Positions 43,115-51,431 of a stretch of DNA of 64,000 nt are shown here, piece by piece. The DNA is from PALSA-610 sp038213435 (lineage in GTDB: Bacteria > Actinomycetota > Acidimicrobiia > IMCC26256 > PALSA-610), in the NCBI GenBank assembly GCA_038213435.1, contig JBBQTI010000001.1, positions 116,009 through 180,008 of the forward strand, given 5' to 3'. Below the pieces are notes generated by a model. It saw nothing but the letters and a program-made list of their open reading frames with translations. It searched no databases and had not been told where the DNA came from. Numbering within the stretch: the first letter of the stretch is position 1; each line of letters opens with the position of its first letter. A program made the translations under genes and the position numbers.

Positions 43115-43930
43115 ATGGACATCTTCGACATCTGGGTCAACCTCGTCACCGAGCAATCGGCGCAACAGTTCGTGACCCAGGATGGCTACGAGAACATTCC
43201 CGGCTACCTCGGCAGCAATCAAGGTCCGGTCGGTGTCGACTCGCTGCTGGCGATGATGGACGAGCTCGGCGTCGCAACCGGCGTGTTCACGGGCGGGCTC
43301 GATCGCAACACCGACAAGCTGCTCGATATCTGCGACGCGCATCCCGGTCGCTTCATGGTCGCCGGCGGTGTCGGCGATCCGTCGCGACCGGGCCGCCAGG
43401 TCAAGCGGGTACGCGAGCTCGCACAGCATTCCGCGTTCTGCATGGTGAGAGTGATGCCGCTCGCTTCGCAGGTGCCGACGAACGACGCGCGCCACTACCC
43501 GATCTACCAGGTGTGCGAGGAGCTCGCGTTGCCGGTCGGCATCAATGCCGGAATTCCCGGTCCGCGGGTGCGGTCCCGAGTGCAGCACCCGGAGCTCCTC
43601 GAGGACGTGCTCATCGACTTTCCCGATCTGACGGTGATCGTCGCGCACATGGGTCACCCGTACGAAGAGCTGCTCATGAACTACATGCGCAAGTGGTCGA
43701 ATCTCTACGTCTCGTGCACGGCGTACGCGCCCAAGTACATCGACCCGAACCTCGTCGCGTTCATGAACACCAAGACGTACCGCGGGCGCGTGCTGTGGGG
43801 CAGTGACGAACCCTGGTTCCCGATGCGCCGTTCGCTCACCGAGGCCAAGGCTCTCCCGCTCGACGACGAAGCGCGGGCCTTGTTCCTCGGCGGCACCGCC
43901 CGCCGACTCGTCGACCGGACCAGCATCTGA
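43115..43930 (+). CDS. Short amidohydrolase-2 family protein
   Basis: This 271-residue TIM-barrel protein belongs to the amidohydrolase-2 family, with VIVAHMGHPYEELLM (metal His region) and RVLWGSDEPWFPM (C-terminal Asp). The N-terminal metal motif expected after strand 1 is replaced by DIFDIWVNL, with no His. It may therefore bind a single metal or act without one, like some lactonases of the PDC/LigI group. It is shorter than the other two amidohydrolases in the window. It ends 7 bp before the convergent typA gene. Confidence 0.83.
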   Translation: MDIFDIWVNLVTEQSAQQFVTQDGYENIPGYLGSNQGPVGVDSLLAMMDELGVATGVFTGGLDRNTDKLLDICDAHPGRFMVAGGVGDPSRPGRQVKRVRELAQHSAFCMVRVMPLASQVPTNDARHYPIYQVCEELALPVGINAGIPGPRVRSRVQHPELLEDVLIDFPDLTVIVAHMGHPYEELLMNYMRKWSNLYVSCTAYAPKYIDPNLVAFMNTKTYRGRVLWGSDEPWFPMRRSLTEAKALPLDDEARALFLGGTARRLVDRTSI

Positions 43931-43937
43931 CCCGGGG

Positions 43938-45770
43938 TCAGGTGCGCGGTGGCTTCAGCGAGTTGCGCAGCCGGCCGCGATCGTTCCCCGACAGCAACAC
44001 CTTGCGTAGCCGAACGCTCTTCGGTGTGACCTCGACGCACTCGTCGTCGGTGATGAATTCGAGCGCCTGCTCCAACGACATCACCCGGGCGGGCACGAGC
44101 CGGACCAGATCGTCGGATCCCGACGCTCGATGGTTCGTGAGCTGCTTTTCCTTCGTCGGGTTCACGTCCATCTCGTCGGCGCGCGCGTTCTCGCCGACGA
44201 TCATTCCCTCGTAGACCTCCACGCCGGGGCCGATCAGCATTGCGCCCCGCTCTTGCAGGTTCATCAGCGCGTAGGCGGTCGTCATCCCGCGCCGGTCGGA
44301 CACCAAGCTCCCGGTCGGGCGCGTACGCAGCTCGCCGAACCACGGAGCCCAACCGTCGAACACGTGGTGCAGCATTCCGGTGCCGCGCGTCTCCGTCATG
44401 AACTCGGTACGGAACCCGATGAGGCCACGCGCCGGAACCCGGAAGTCGATGCGCACCCAGCCGGTGCCGTGGTTGACCATCTGCTCCATGCGGCCCTTGC
44501 GCAGAGCGAGGAGTTGCGTCACGACGCCGAGATAGTCCTCCGGAACGTCGACCGTGAGCAGCTCGACCGGCTCGTGGCGCTTGCCGTCGATCTCGCGAAT
44601 CACGACCTGCGGCTTGCCGACGGTGAGCTCGAACCCCTCGCGCCGCATCGTCTCGACGAGGACAGCCAGCTGGAGCTCACCGCGACCCTGCACTTCCCAC
44701 GCGTCGGGCCGCTCGGTCGACAAGACCCTGAGAGACACGTTGCCGACGAGTTCCTGCTGCAACCGGTTCTCGACCTGGCGCGCCGTGAGCTTCCTGCCGT
44801 CCTGGCCGGCGAGCACCGAGGTGTTGATGCCGACCGTCATCGAGAGGCTCGGCTCGTCGACGATGAGCGGCGGCAAGGGCCGAGGATCGTCGGCGTCGGC
44901 GAGCGTCTCGCCGATCGTGATCTCGGAGATGCCGGCGACCGCGATGATGTCACCCGGTCCGGCGTCGTCGGCCGGAACTCGATCGAGCGCGTCCGTGAGA
45001 TACAGCTCGACGATCTTCACGCGCTCGATCGTTCCGTCGATGCGACACCACGCGACCTGCTCGCCCTTGCGCACGCGCCCGTTGCGCACGCGGCACAGCG
45101 CGAGGCGGCCGAGGTAGGGCGACGCGTCGAGGTTGGTGACCAGCGCCTGGAAAGGGTGACCCTCGTCGTACTCGGGCGCAGGAATGTGCTCGAGAATCAG
45201 TTCGCACAGGGGCTTGAGGTCGCTGCCCTCGGCATCGGGGTCGAGCGACGCCCATCCGGCGCGTGCGTTCGCGTAGACGATCGGGAACTCGATCTGGTGC
45301 TCGTCCGCGCCGAGATCGAGGAAGAGCTCGTATACCTCGTCGACGACCTCTGTGATGCGCGCGTCGGGGCGGTCGACCTTGTTGACGACGAGGATCACCG
45401 GCAGTCGCGCTTCGAGCGTCTTGCGCAACACGAAGCGGGTCTGCGGGAGCGGACCTTCGCTCGCGTCGACCAGGAGGAGCACCCCGTCGACCATCGCGAG
45501 CGCCCGTTCGACCTCGCCGCCGAAGTCCGCGTGGCCGGGGGTGTCGACGATGTTGAGGGTCACGTCGCCGTAGCGCACCGCCGTGTTCTTGGCGAGGATC
45601 GTGATGCCCTTCTCGCGCTCCAGGTCGTTCGAGTCCATGACCCGCTCGTTGACGTCCTGGTTGGCACGAAACGCGCCCGACTGCCACAGGAGCGCATCGA
45701 CGAGCGTCGTCTTGCCGTGGTCGACGTGGGCAATGATCGCCACATTGCGCAGGTCGTCGCGCGCGGTCAT
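43938..45770 (-). CDS. typA: Ribosome-associated GTPase TypA/BipA
   Basis: This 610-residue translational GTPase has G1 IIAHVDHGKTTLVDALL, a G2 region, G3 DTPGHADFGGEVERAL and G4 VVNKVDRPDAR, followed by domains II, III, V and the BipA-specific C-terminal domain (YEGMIVGENARADEMDVNPTKEKQLTN begins the hallmark). It binds the ribosome and acts in stress adaptation and 50S assembly. The ATG at 45770 is fixed by the conserved MTARDDLRNVAIIAHVDHG and a TGGAG ribosome-binding site. It is monocistronic, convergent with the short amidohydrolase and divergent from the esterase. Confidence 0.97.
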   Translation of the reverse strand: MTARDDLRNVAIIAHVDHGKTTLVDALLWQSGAFRANQDVNERVMDSNDLEREKGITILAKNTAVRYGDVTLNIVDTPGHADFGGEVERALAMVDGVLLLVDASEGPLPQTRFVLRKTLEARLPVILVVNKVDRPDARITEVVDEVYELFLDLGADEHQIEFPIVYANARAGWASLDPDAEGSDLKPLCELILEHIPAPEYDEGHPFQALVTNLDASPYLGRLALCRVRNGRVRKGEQVAWCRIDGTIERVKIVELYLTDALDRVPADDAGPGDIIAVAGISEITIGETLADADDPRPLPPLIVDEPSLSMTVGINTSVLAGQDGRKLTARQVENRLQQELVGNVSLRVLSTERPDAWEVQGRGELQLAVLVETMRREGFELTVGKPQVVIREIDGKRHEPVELLTVDVPEDYLGVVTQLLALRKGRMEQMVNHGTGWVRIDFRVPARGLIGFRTEFMTETRGTGMLHHVFDGWAPWFGELRTRPTGSLVSDRRGMTTAYALMNLQERGAMLIGPGVEVYEGMIVGENARADEMDVNPTKEKQLTNHRASGSDDLVRLVPARVMSLEQALEFITDDECVEVTPKSVRLRKVLLSGNDRGRLRNSLKPPRT

Positions 45771-45862
45771 GAGAACTCCAGTACGGGGGGACCTCCAGTG
45801 TAGGGGCGCCGGGGGTGGAGCCCGGTCACCGAGATCCACCCGGTTTGGTAGACCTCTCCGCC

Positions 45863-47047
45863 ATGACCAAGAGCAGCATTACCAAGAGCAGAGGGACGAC
45901 CGCGAGCGGCTTCGAAGGTGTGCGAGACGCATTCGAGACGAACTTCGCCAAGGGCCTCGAGATCGGCGCGTCGTTCAGCGCGTACTACCGCGGGCAAAGG
46001 GTCGTCGACCTGTGGGGCGGCACCGCCGACATCGCAACCGGACGCGCGTGGGACGAACGCACACTCGCGCTCGTCTTCTCGACGACCAAGGGAGCGACCG
46101 CCGTCTGCGCCAACAAACTTGCACAGGAAGGCCGGCTGGACGTCGACGCGCCGGTCGCGCGCTACTGGCCCGAGTTCGCCGCGGGTGGCAAGGAAAAGAT
46201 CCCCGTGTCGTTCTTGTTGTCGCACCAAGCCGGGCTCGCGTGGACCGATGCCGAGATGACCTTGGAGGAGGCGCTCTCGTGGGACCCGGTCGTCGACGCG
46301 TTGGCGCAACAGATTCCTCATTGGGAGCCCGGCTCGCGGCACGGCTACCACGCGACAACCTACGGATGGCTGGTCGGTGAGGTGATTCGTCGCATCACCG
46401 GCGATAGCGTCGGCACGTACTTCCACGACGAGATCGCGACGCCCCTCGGGCTCGACTTCTGGATCGGGCTCCCGGAATCGGAGGAGCCGCGCGTCGCGCC
46501 GCTCGTGGGCGGTTTGGCCGACCCACTCATCGCCGAGGACCCAGAGGTACGCGCGTTCGTCGACGAGATCATGGGTCCGCACACGCTGCTCGGCAAGGCG
46601 CTGTTCGCTCCCGGCGGCGCGTTCTCCAGCCCGGACGTCTGGAATTCCCGTGCGTTGCACGCGGCCGAGGTCCCCGCCGTGAACGGCATCGGCGACGCGC
46701 GCTCCATCGCGCGCCTCTACGCGGCGTGCATCGGAACCGTCGACGGCGTCCGCCTCCTCGACGACGAGCAGCTGCGGCGCGCGACGACGCAGTTGACGAC
46801 GGGTCCGAATTCGGTGCTGCTCGACATGGACATCCAGTTCGGCCTCGGCTTCATGGTGCGATCGAGCCTCATCGAGCTCGGCGGGCCGCGCGCGTTCGGC
46901 CACTTCGGCGCGGGCGGATCGGTCGGCTGGGCCGATCCGGAGGCCGAGCTCGCGTTCGGGTACGTCATGAACCGGATGGACATCGGTCTGGCCGGCGACG
47001 TCCGGAGCTACGAGCTGATCAACGCCTGCTACGCGGCAACGGGCTGA
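45863..47047 (+). CDS. Serine hydrolase of the beta-lactamase (class C/EstB) family
   Basis: The 394-residue protein has the S-x-x-K motif in VFSTTKGATAV (nucleophile Ser and Lys base), the class C-like Y-x-N position occupied by YHATTYGW, and HFGAGGSVGWADPE near the C-terminus as the KTG-equivalent region. It fits EstB/EstA-type esterases and other non-lactamase members. There is no signal peptide, so it is probably a cytoplasmic esterase or transacylase. ATG at 45863 begins the Lys/Ser-rich leader MTKSSITKSRG. Confidence 0.87.
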   Translation: MTKSSITKSRGTTASGFEGVRDAFETNFAKGLEIGASFSAYYRGQRVVDLWGGTADIATGRAWDERTLALVFSTTKGATAVCANKLAQEGRLDVDAPVARYWPEFAAGGKEKIPVSFLLSHQAGLAWTDAEMTLEEALSWDPVVDALAQQIPHWEPGSRHGYHATTYGWLVGEVIRRITGDSVGTYFHDEIATPLGLDFWIGLPESEEPRVAPLVGGLADPLIAEDPEVRAFVDEIMGPHTLLGKALFAPGGAFSSPDVWNSRALHAAEVPAVNGIGDARSIARLYAACIGTVDGVRLLDDEQLRRATTQLTTGPNSVLLDMDIQFGLGFMVRSSLIELGGPRAFGHFGAGGSVGWADPEAELAFGYVMNRMDIGLAGDVRSYELINACYAATG

Positions 47048-47069
47048 TCGTCGAGCATTGGCGCGTCGC

Positions 47070-47075
47070 TACGCT
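47070..47075 (+). promoter_or_regulatory. Leaderless -10 element of the AlkB-like gene
   Basis: TACGCT is 7 nt upstream of the ATG at 47083 and lies in the 35-bp gap after the esterase gene. Confidence 0.5.
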
Positions 47076-47082
47076 GCACACG

Positions 47083-47730
47083 ATGGACGACGCGCCCGCG
47101 ATCGACCCGGACGTGCAGTTCGAGCGAATGCAGCTCGACGACACCTCGTGGATCGAAGTCGCGCGCGGCTGGCTCCGCGGCGCCGACGACGTCTACGAGC
47201 ATCTCATGTCGACCCTCGCGTGGCGACAGGGGCGCGTGTGGCGATACGAACGCTGGATCGACGAGCCGCGCCTGGGCGCGGGCGGTTCGATCGCGTCGCC
47301 GGGCCATCCGGTGCTCGCCGACGCGCAGAAAGCGATCGCGTCCAGGTACAGCGTGCATTTCGGTGGCTTCGGCTTCGCCTACTACCGCGACTCGCGCGAC
47401 AGCGTGGCGATGCATCGTGACCGCGACCTGCGCTGGCTCGACGACACCGTTGTGGCGATCCTGACGTTCGGAGCGAGGCGGCCGTTTCTCGTGCAGCGCC
47501 GCAATATCCGCGATTCGTCGACCGAGCGCGACCTCTCGCCCGCCGGCGGCGACCTGATGGTGTTCGGCGGTCGTTTCCAGGCTGACTGGCTCCACGGCGT
47601 GCCGAAGACGCGGCACGCCGTGCGGGGCCGGATCTCCGCGCAATGGAGGCACACGACGAAACACGGCCGGCGTGACACCCAGCCGAGTTACTACGCGCCC
47701 CGCGAGTTCTCCCGGCGGTCGAGCCGATGA
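47083..47730 (+). CDS. AlkB-like 2-oxoglutarate/Fe(II) dioxygenase
   Basis: The 215-residue protein has the iron ligands H-x-D in SVAMHRDRDLRW, the distal His in WLHGVPKT and the 2OG-binding R-x-x-x-x-x-R segment RGRISAQWR. Upstream GFGFAYYRDSRD matches the nucleotide-recognition lid strand. AlkB-type enzymes oxidatively remove alkyl groups from DNA or RNA bases (some act on proteins). It overlaps the PNPOx-like gene by 4 nt (ATGA). It is smaller than E. coli AlkB only at the ends. Confidence 0.88.
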   Translation: MDDAPAIDPDVQFERMQLDDTSWIEVARGWLRGADDVYEHLMSTLAWRQGRVWRYERWIDEPRLGAGGSIASPGHPVLADAQKAIASRYSVHFGGFGFAYYRDSRDSVAMHRDRDLRWLDDTVVAILTFGARRPFLVQRRNIRDSSTERDLSPAGGDLMVFGGRFQADWLHGVPKTRHAVRGRISAQWRHTTKHGRRDTQPSYYAPREFSRRSSR

Positions 47731-48089
47731 GCATTCGCGTCGAGCTGGGCGAACTACGCGACGTCGCCGCGGGGCAGGCGCGGTTCGCGTACCTACTCAC
47801 CGTCTCAGACGACGCGAGCGCGCACGCCGTCGCGGTCACTCCGCGTATCGGCGACGGTTCGATCACGTGCGACGCCGGCAACCGCAGCTGCGCGAACGCG
47901 CGGGCCAGGCCCAACGTTTCGTTGCTGTGGCCACCGTCTCGGCCCGACGACTATTCGCTCATCGTCGACGGCCGCGCGTCCGTCGAGGGCTCCACCGTGC
48001 AGATCGTCGTGGAACGCGCCGTCAGGCATCGGCCCGCGCCCGGCGGAGGCTCCGATTGCGCGCCGGTAGAGCTGGAGCGCGAGGCGTAA
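47727..48089 (+). CDS. Pyridoxamine 5'-phosphate oxidase-fold protein
   Basis: The 120-residue product has the split-barrel pattern FAYLLTVSDDASAHAVAVTPRI, CANARARPNVSLLWPP and YSLIVDGRASVEGSTVQIVVERAVRH seen in small PNPOx-like flavin or F420-binding proteins of actinobacteria. Function is unknown; members reduce F420, haem or other cofactors or bind FMN. Its ATG overlaps the stop of the AlkB-like gene. Confidence 0.8.
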   Translation: MSIRVELGELRDVAAGQARFAYLLTVSDDASAHAVAVTPRIGDGSITCDAGNRSCANARARPNVSLLWPPSRPDDYSLIVDGRASVEGSTVQIVVERAVRHRPAPGGGSDCAPVELEREA

Positions 48090-48092
48090 GGC

Positions 48093-48968
48093 TCAGCCGT
48101 CGAGATCGCCGGTCATCGGCCGGGTGCCGCGTCGCTCGCTGTCGCGATACGCGGTCTCGGCCATGCGCGCGCCGAACACGACCTCGCCGGGGCTCGCGCC
48201 GTCGACGTGACCCATGATGCCCTTGTAGAGGCGGTACCCGAGCAGCTCGAGAAGCCGGTCGGAGAAGGTGGCCGCGACGTCTTGCGGTATGCCGAGGTAC
48301 GGGTTCTGCTGCTGACGCACGAACCCCGGGCAATACTGCACGTTCACACCGCAGCGCCAGACGTCAGGCGTTGTGTTCGCGCCGCCGCCGTGCCACAGCG
48401 ATCCGTGGAAGATCATCACGGAGCCGGCGGGCATCTCGAGCTCGCGAACCTCTACGCCGTCGAGCGCGCCGGGCTCGTCGGGCGTCAGGGCAAAGAGATG
48501 AGAGCCGGGCACGAAGCGCGTCCCGCCGTTCGCGGCGGTGAAGTCGTCGAGCGCCCACATGCTTGTGACCATCATCGGCGCGTGCGGACGCTGCATATGG
48601 CGCGACATCACGATGTCGTCGCCGTGCATCGGTTGCTCGCGCTCGCCGGGACCAATATCGATCGCGGTCATACCGGAGAGCAGGCAGCCGCGGTCGAGGA
48701 CTCGCTCCACGATCGGCAGCACGCTGCCGTGCACGGGCATTGCCTGGAACACCCGGTCCTTCGCCAGCAGGTTGTACATGCGCCGGGTCGCGTGCCCCTC
48801 GGCCGAGGTCCCCCGCGGCTCGACGTGCAGCTCGCGCTCCAACCGCCGGATCGCCGCGCGTAGCGTCGTGACCAGCTCGGGCTCGATCGCACCCTCGACA
48901 ATCGTGTAACCCTCGACGTCGATCCGCGCGAGGTGGTCGAAAATCGAGGGTTCGGCAATCGTCACCAT
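48093..48968 (-). CDS. Phytanoyl-CoA dioxygenase (PhyH) family protein
   Basis: This 291-residue 2-oxoglutarate/Fe(II) oxygenase has the iron ligands H-x-D in QPMHGDDIVMSRH, the distal His in MIFHGSLWHGGGAN and the 2OG-binding Arg in WRCGVNVQYCPGFVRQQQNPYL. NGGTRFVPGSHLF precedes the distal His as usual. PhyH-family enzymes hydroxylate a wide range of small molecules, often in secondary metabolism or lipid degradation. ATG at 48968 was chosen over the GTG three bases downstream. It is divergent from the GNAT gene. Confidence 0.88.
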   Translation of the reverse strand: MVTIAEPSIFDHLARIDVEGYTIVEGAIEPELVTTLRAAIRRLERELHVEPRGTSAEGHATRRMYNLLAKDRVFQAMPVHGSVLPIVERVLDRGCLLSGMTAIDIGPGEREQPMHGDDIVMSRHMQRPHAPMMVTSMWALDDFTAANGGTRFVPGSHLFALTPDEPGALDGVEVRELEMPAGSVMIFHGSLWHGGGANTTPDVWRCGVNVQYCPGFVRQQQNPYLGIPQDVAATFSDRLLELLGYRLYKGIMGHVDGASPGEVVFGARMAETAYRDSERRGTRPMTGDLDG

Positions 48969-48983
48969 GACACCATCGCGGAC

Positions 48984-49667
48984 ATGGAGGCGCTCGACAA
49001 CCCCGTTTGGCACGCGTTGACCGGTCCGCAGGCCGAGTTCTCGGAGGGCGGCAGCCTCGCGCGGCGCTATCAGACCGACGTGGCCGCCTTCGCCGCACTG
49101 CCCGACGAGGTCGACCCCGACGCCTGGAGCGCGCTGGCGCAGCTCGTGGGGCCGGGCGCCGCGGCGGTGCTCTTCCGCCCCGCGCCGGTCGCGTTGCCGC
49201 GCGATTGGGAGATCGTGATGCGCCTCAACTCGCTGCAAATGGTGGCGACGGAGGCGATCGGCGAACCCGACGACACGTTCGCAAACCTGGGCAGACCCGA
49301 CGTCGCGGAGATGCTCGCACTCGTCGAGCGCACGCGACCGGGCCCCTTCATGCGACGCACCGCGGAGCTCGGCACCTATTTGGGCCGCCGCGCGGAGTCG
49401 GGCGCCCGGCTCATCGCGATGGCGGGGGAACGCGTGCACCCGCAGGGATATACCGAGCTGAGCGCGGTGTGCACCGACGCCGAGGCGCGAAAGCTCGGGC
49501 TCGCGACGCGGCTGATGCGTGCGGTCGCAGCCGGCATCGAGGAACGCGGCGAGACGCCGATCCTGCACGTGCTCGCGGAGAACGACGCCGCGATCCGCGT
49601 CTACGAGCGGCTCGGTTTTGCGACCAGCGCCGCGTTCGAGACGCTCATCCTGCAAGCGCCGAGCTGA
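48984..49667 (+). CDS. GNAT-family N-acetyltransferase
   Basis: The 227-residue protein has a C-terminal GNAT core: LIAMAGERVHPQGYTELSAVCTD (strands 4-5), then motif A KLGLATRLMRAVAAGIEERGE with an acetyl-CoA pyrophosphate loop variant, and ILHVLAENDAAIRVYERLGFATS (motif B). The N-terminal 90 residues lack close similarity to well-known acetyltransferases. The 3' end overlaps the convergent kinase gene by 23 bp. The acceptor substrate is unknown. Confidence 0.85.
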   Translation: MEALDNPVWHALTGPQAEFSEGGSLARRYQTDVAAFAALPDEVDPDAWSALAQLVGPGAAAVLFRPAPVALPRDWEIVMRLNSLQMVATEAIGEPDDTFANLGRPDVAEMLALVERTRPGPFMRRTAELGTYLGRRAESGARLIAMAGERVHPQGYTELSAVCTDAEARKLGLATRLMRAVAAGIEERGETPILHVLAENDAAIRVYERLGFATSAAFETLILQAPS

Positions 49668-50178
49668 TCTCGTCGACCACGGCTTCGGGTCCCTCGACGT
49701 CGGCGTCGACGACCAGCGTTGCGAGGGCGCGGTAGCGCTCGTCGCGCGCCGCGATCTGTGTTGCGAACTGTGCCGCGAGCGTGGCCGGCGCGTCGTCGGC
49801 GACCAACGGCCGGTGACCGTCGTCGGGCGTGCGTGCGATCCGCGCCGCGAGCACAGGGGGCGTGGCCCGCAGGTACACGATGTCGTGCAACGACATCGCG
49901 GCGGCCGCGAAGGGCTCCATGGGAGCGGCGGCCGCGGCCGCGATGACTGCCGGGACGATGCTCGAGAGGGCAAGGACCAGCGCCTCCGCCTCGCGGAGAT
50001 GTAGCGCATCGGCGCCTTCGGCGGCGGCGATCTCACGAGCGGTGTGGCCGGTTCGATGCTCGAGAACGACGTCGTTGTCGACGAACGTGCGGCCGAGTCG
50101 GGCGGCCAGCAGTCGTCCCACGGTGGTCTTGCCGGAGCCCATGAGGCCGACGAGCACTACGTGGCGCGTCGAGGTCAT
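49645..50178 (-). CDS. Shikimate/gluconate kinase-like P-loop kinase
   Basis: The 177-residue NMP-kinase-fold protein has Walker A GLMGSGKTTVG, FVDNDVVLEHRTGH (the D-x-D that binds Mg/substrate in shikimate kinase), LHLRE (substrate Arg) and the lid region HRPLVADD. The shikimate-binding GGG motif after strand 3 is missing; the stretch there reads VIAAAAAAPM. It may be a related small-metabolite kinase, not AroK. ATG at 50178 is preferred; an upstream ATG at 50214 would add 12 unconserved residues. It is divergent from the sugar-modifying operon. Confidence 0.75.
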   Translation of the reverse strand: MTSTRHVVLVGLMGSGKTTVGRLLAARLGRTFVDNDVVLEHRTGHTAREIAAAEGADALHLREAEALVLALSSIVPAVIAAAAAAPMEPFAAAAMSLHDIVYLRATPPVLAARIARTPDDGHRPLVADDAPATLAAQFATQIAARDERYRALATLVVDADVEGPEAVVDEISSALAG

Positions 50179-50294
50179 TGTGAAGAGTCCGCAATTCCGG
50201 CTCGCATGATCCATCCCGAGAGTGCCGTCCCGACGCTAGGTCAAGGTTGGGTACGGGCATCGCTCGTATGCGGGCCGGGAGACGCTCGCTTCGA

Positions 50295-50300
50295 TAGATT
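50295..50300 (+). promoter_or_regulatory. Leaderless promoter of the amino-sugar operon
   Basis: TAGATT lies 6 nt upstream of the ATG at 50307. There is no ribosome-binding site in the intervening CTGTTC, so the DegT aminotransferase is likely translated from a leaderless message that continues through the whole operon. Confidence 0.6.
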
Positions 50301-50306
50301 CTGTTC

Positions 50307-51431
50307 ATGCGCGTGCCCCCTGCCCGGGTGTGCTTCCCGGCCGAAGACCGCGCCGAGATCCTCGCCCGGATCGATCAAGCCCTCACCACCGGCCAGCTCA
50401 CGTTGGGGCCGATCGGCCACCAGCTCGAAGCCGCGTTTTCCAAGCGGCACCTCACGCAGCACGCGGTCGCCGTGAGCTCCGGCACCGGCGCGCTCGAGAT
50501 CATCCTGCGTGCGCTCGGCGTCGAGGGCCGCGAAGTGATCGTTCCCGCCAACACGTTCTTCGCGACGGCTGCGGCCGCGGTCCACGCCGGAGCGCGGGTG
50601 GTCTTCGTCGATTGCGACCCCGAGACGATGGCTTTCGATCTCGCCGATGTCGAGGCGAGGCTCGGGCCCGAGACGGCGGCGGTGATCGCGGTTCACATCG
50701 GCGGCCTCATCAGCCCTGCGGTCCCGGCGCTGGCCCGACTGTGCCGCGACCGGGACGTGCACCTGGTCGAGGACGCCGCCCACGCGCACGGCAGCGCGCT
50801 CGGCGGGCAGAGCGCGGGGACGTTCGGTATCGCGGGGGCGTTCTCGTTCTATCCGACCAAGGTCGTCGCGGGAGGCGAAGGCGGCATCATCGTCACCGAC
50901 GACGAAGAGATCGCCGAGGCCGCGCGTACCTACCGCGACCAGGGCAAAGCGTCGTTCCTCACCAACTTCCACACGCAGCTCGGCGCGAACTGGCGTATGA
51001 GCGAGCCGCACGCCGCGATCGCGCAGTCGCAGCTGGCGCGGCTCGACGAGTTCATCGCGGCGCGCCAGTCGCTCGCGAAGCGCTACGACGCCGCGGTCGA
51101 CGATCTCGGGCTACGGCCCGTGCAGGTTCCCGCCGACGCGCACTGCAATTACTACAAGTACGTCGCGTTCCTCCCGGCGGGCATCGATCGCGGCGTGCTG
51201 AAGCGCACGATGCGCGAACGGTTCGACATCGGGCTCCCGGGCGAGGTCTACGACACGCCGCTCCACCAGCAGCCCGTCTTCGAGGCGTTCGCCGATCGCG
51301 CGTTGCCGGGCGCGGAGTTCATCGGCGCACGGCACATCTGCCTACCCTTGTATCCGTCGCTCAGCGAGAGTGATGCCGATTACGTCGTGGAGTCCCTGGG
51401 GATCGCGCTCACCGAGATGGGCCTGCCTTGA
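50307..51431 (+). CDS. DegT/DnrJ/EryC1/ArnB-family sugar aminotransferase
   Basis: This 374-residue PLP enzyme has AVSSGTGALEIILRALGVEGREVIVPANTFFATAAAAVHAGA, HLVEDAAHAHGSALGG (Asp pairing with the PLP nitrogen) and FSFYPTKVVAGGEGGIIVTD with the Schiff-base Lys. The family aminates NDP-4-keto- or 3-keto-sugars, giving 4-amino-4-deoxy or 3-amino sugars. It is first in a coupled operon with an NDP-sugar epimerase, a GT2-NodB fusion and a GT-C-like protein. By analogy with ArnB or DesV-type enzymes it would make the amino sugar that the next genes transfer (inference). Confidence 0.93.
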   Translation: MRVPPARVCFPAEDRAEILARIDQALTTGQLTLGPIGHQLEAAFSKRHLTQHAVAVSSGTGALEIILRALGVEGREVIVPANTFFATAAAAVHAGARVVFVDCDPETMAFDLADVEARLGPETAAVIAVHIGGLISPAVPALARLCRDRDVHLVEDAAHAHGSALGGQSAGTFGIAGAFSFYPTKVVAGGEGGIIVTDDEEIAEAARTYRDQGKASFLTNFHTQLGANWRMSEPHAAIAQSQLARLDEFIAARQSLAKRYDAAVDDLGLRPVQVPADAHCNYYKYVAFLPAGIDRGVLKRTMRERFDIGLPGEVYDTPLHQQPVFEAFADRALPGAEFIGARHICLPLYPSLSESDADYVVESLGIALTEMGLP

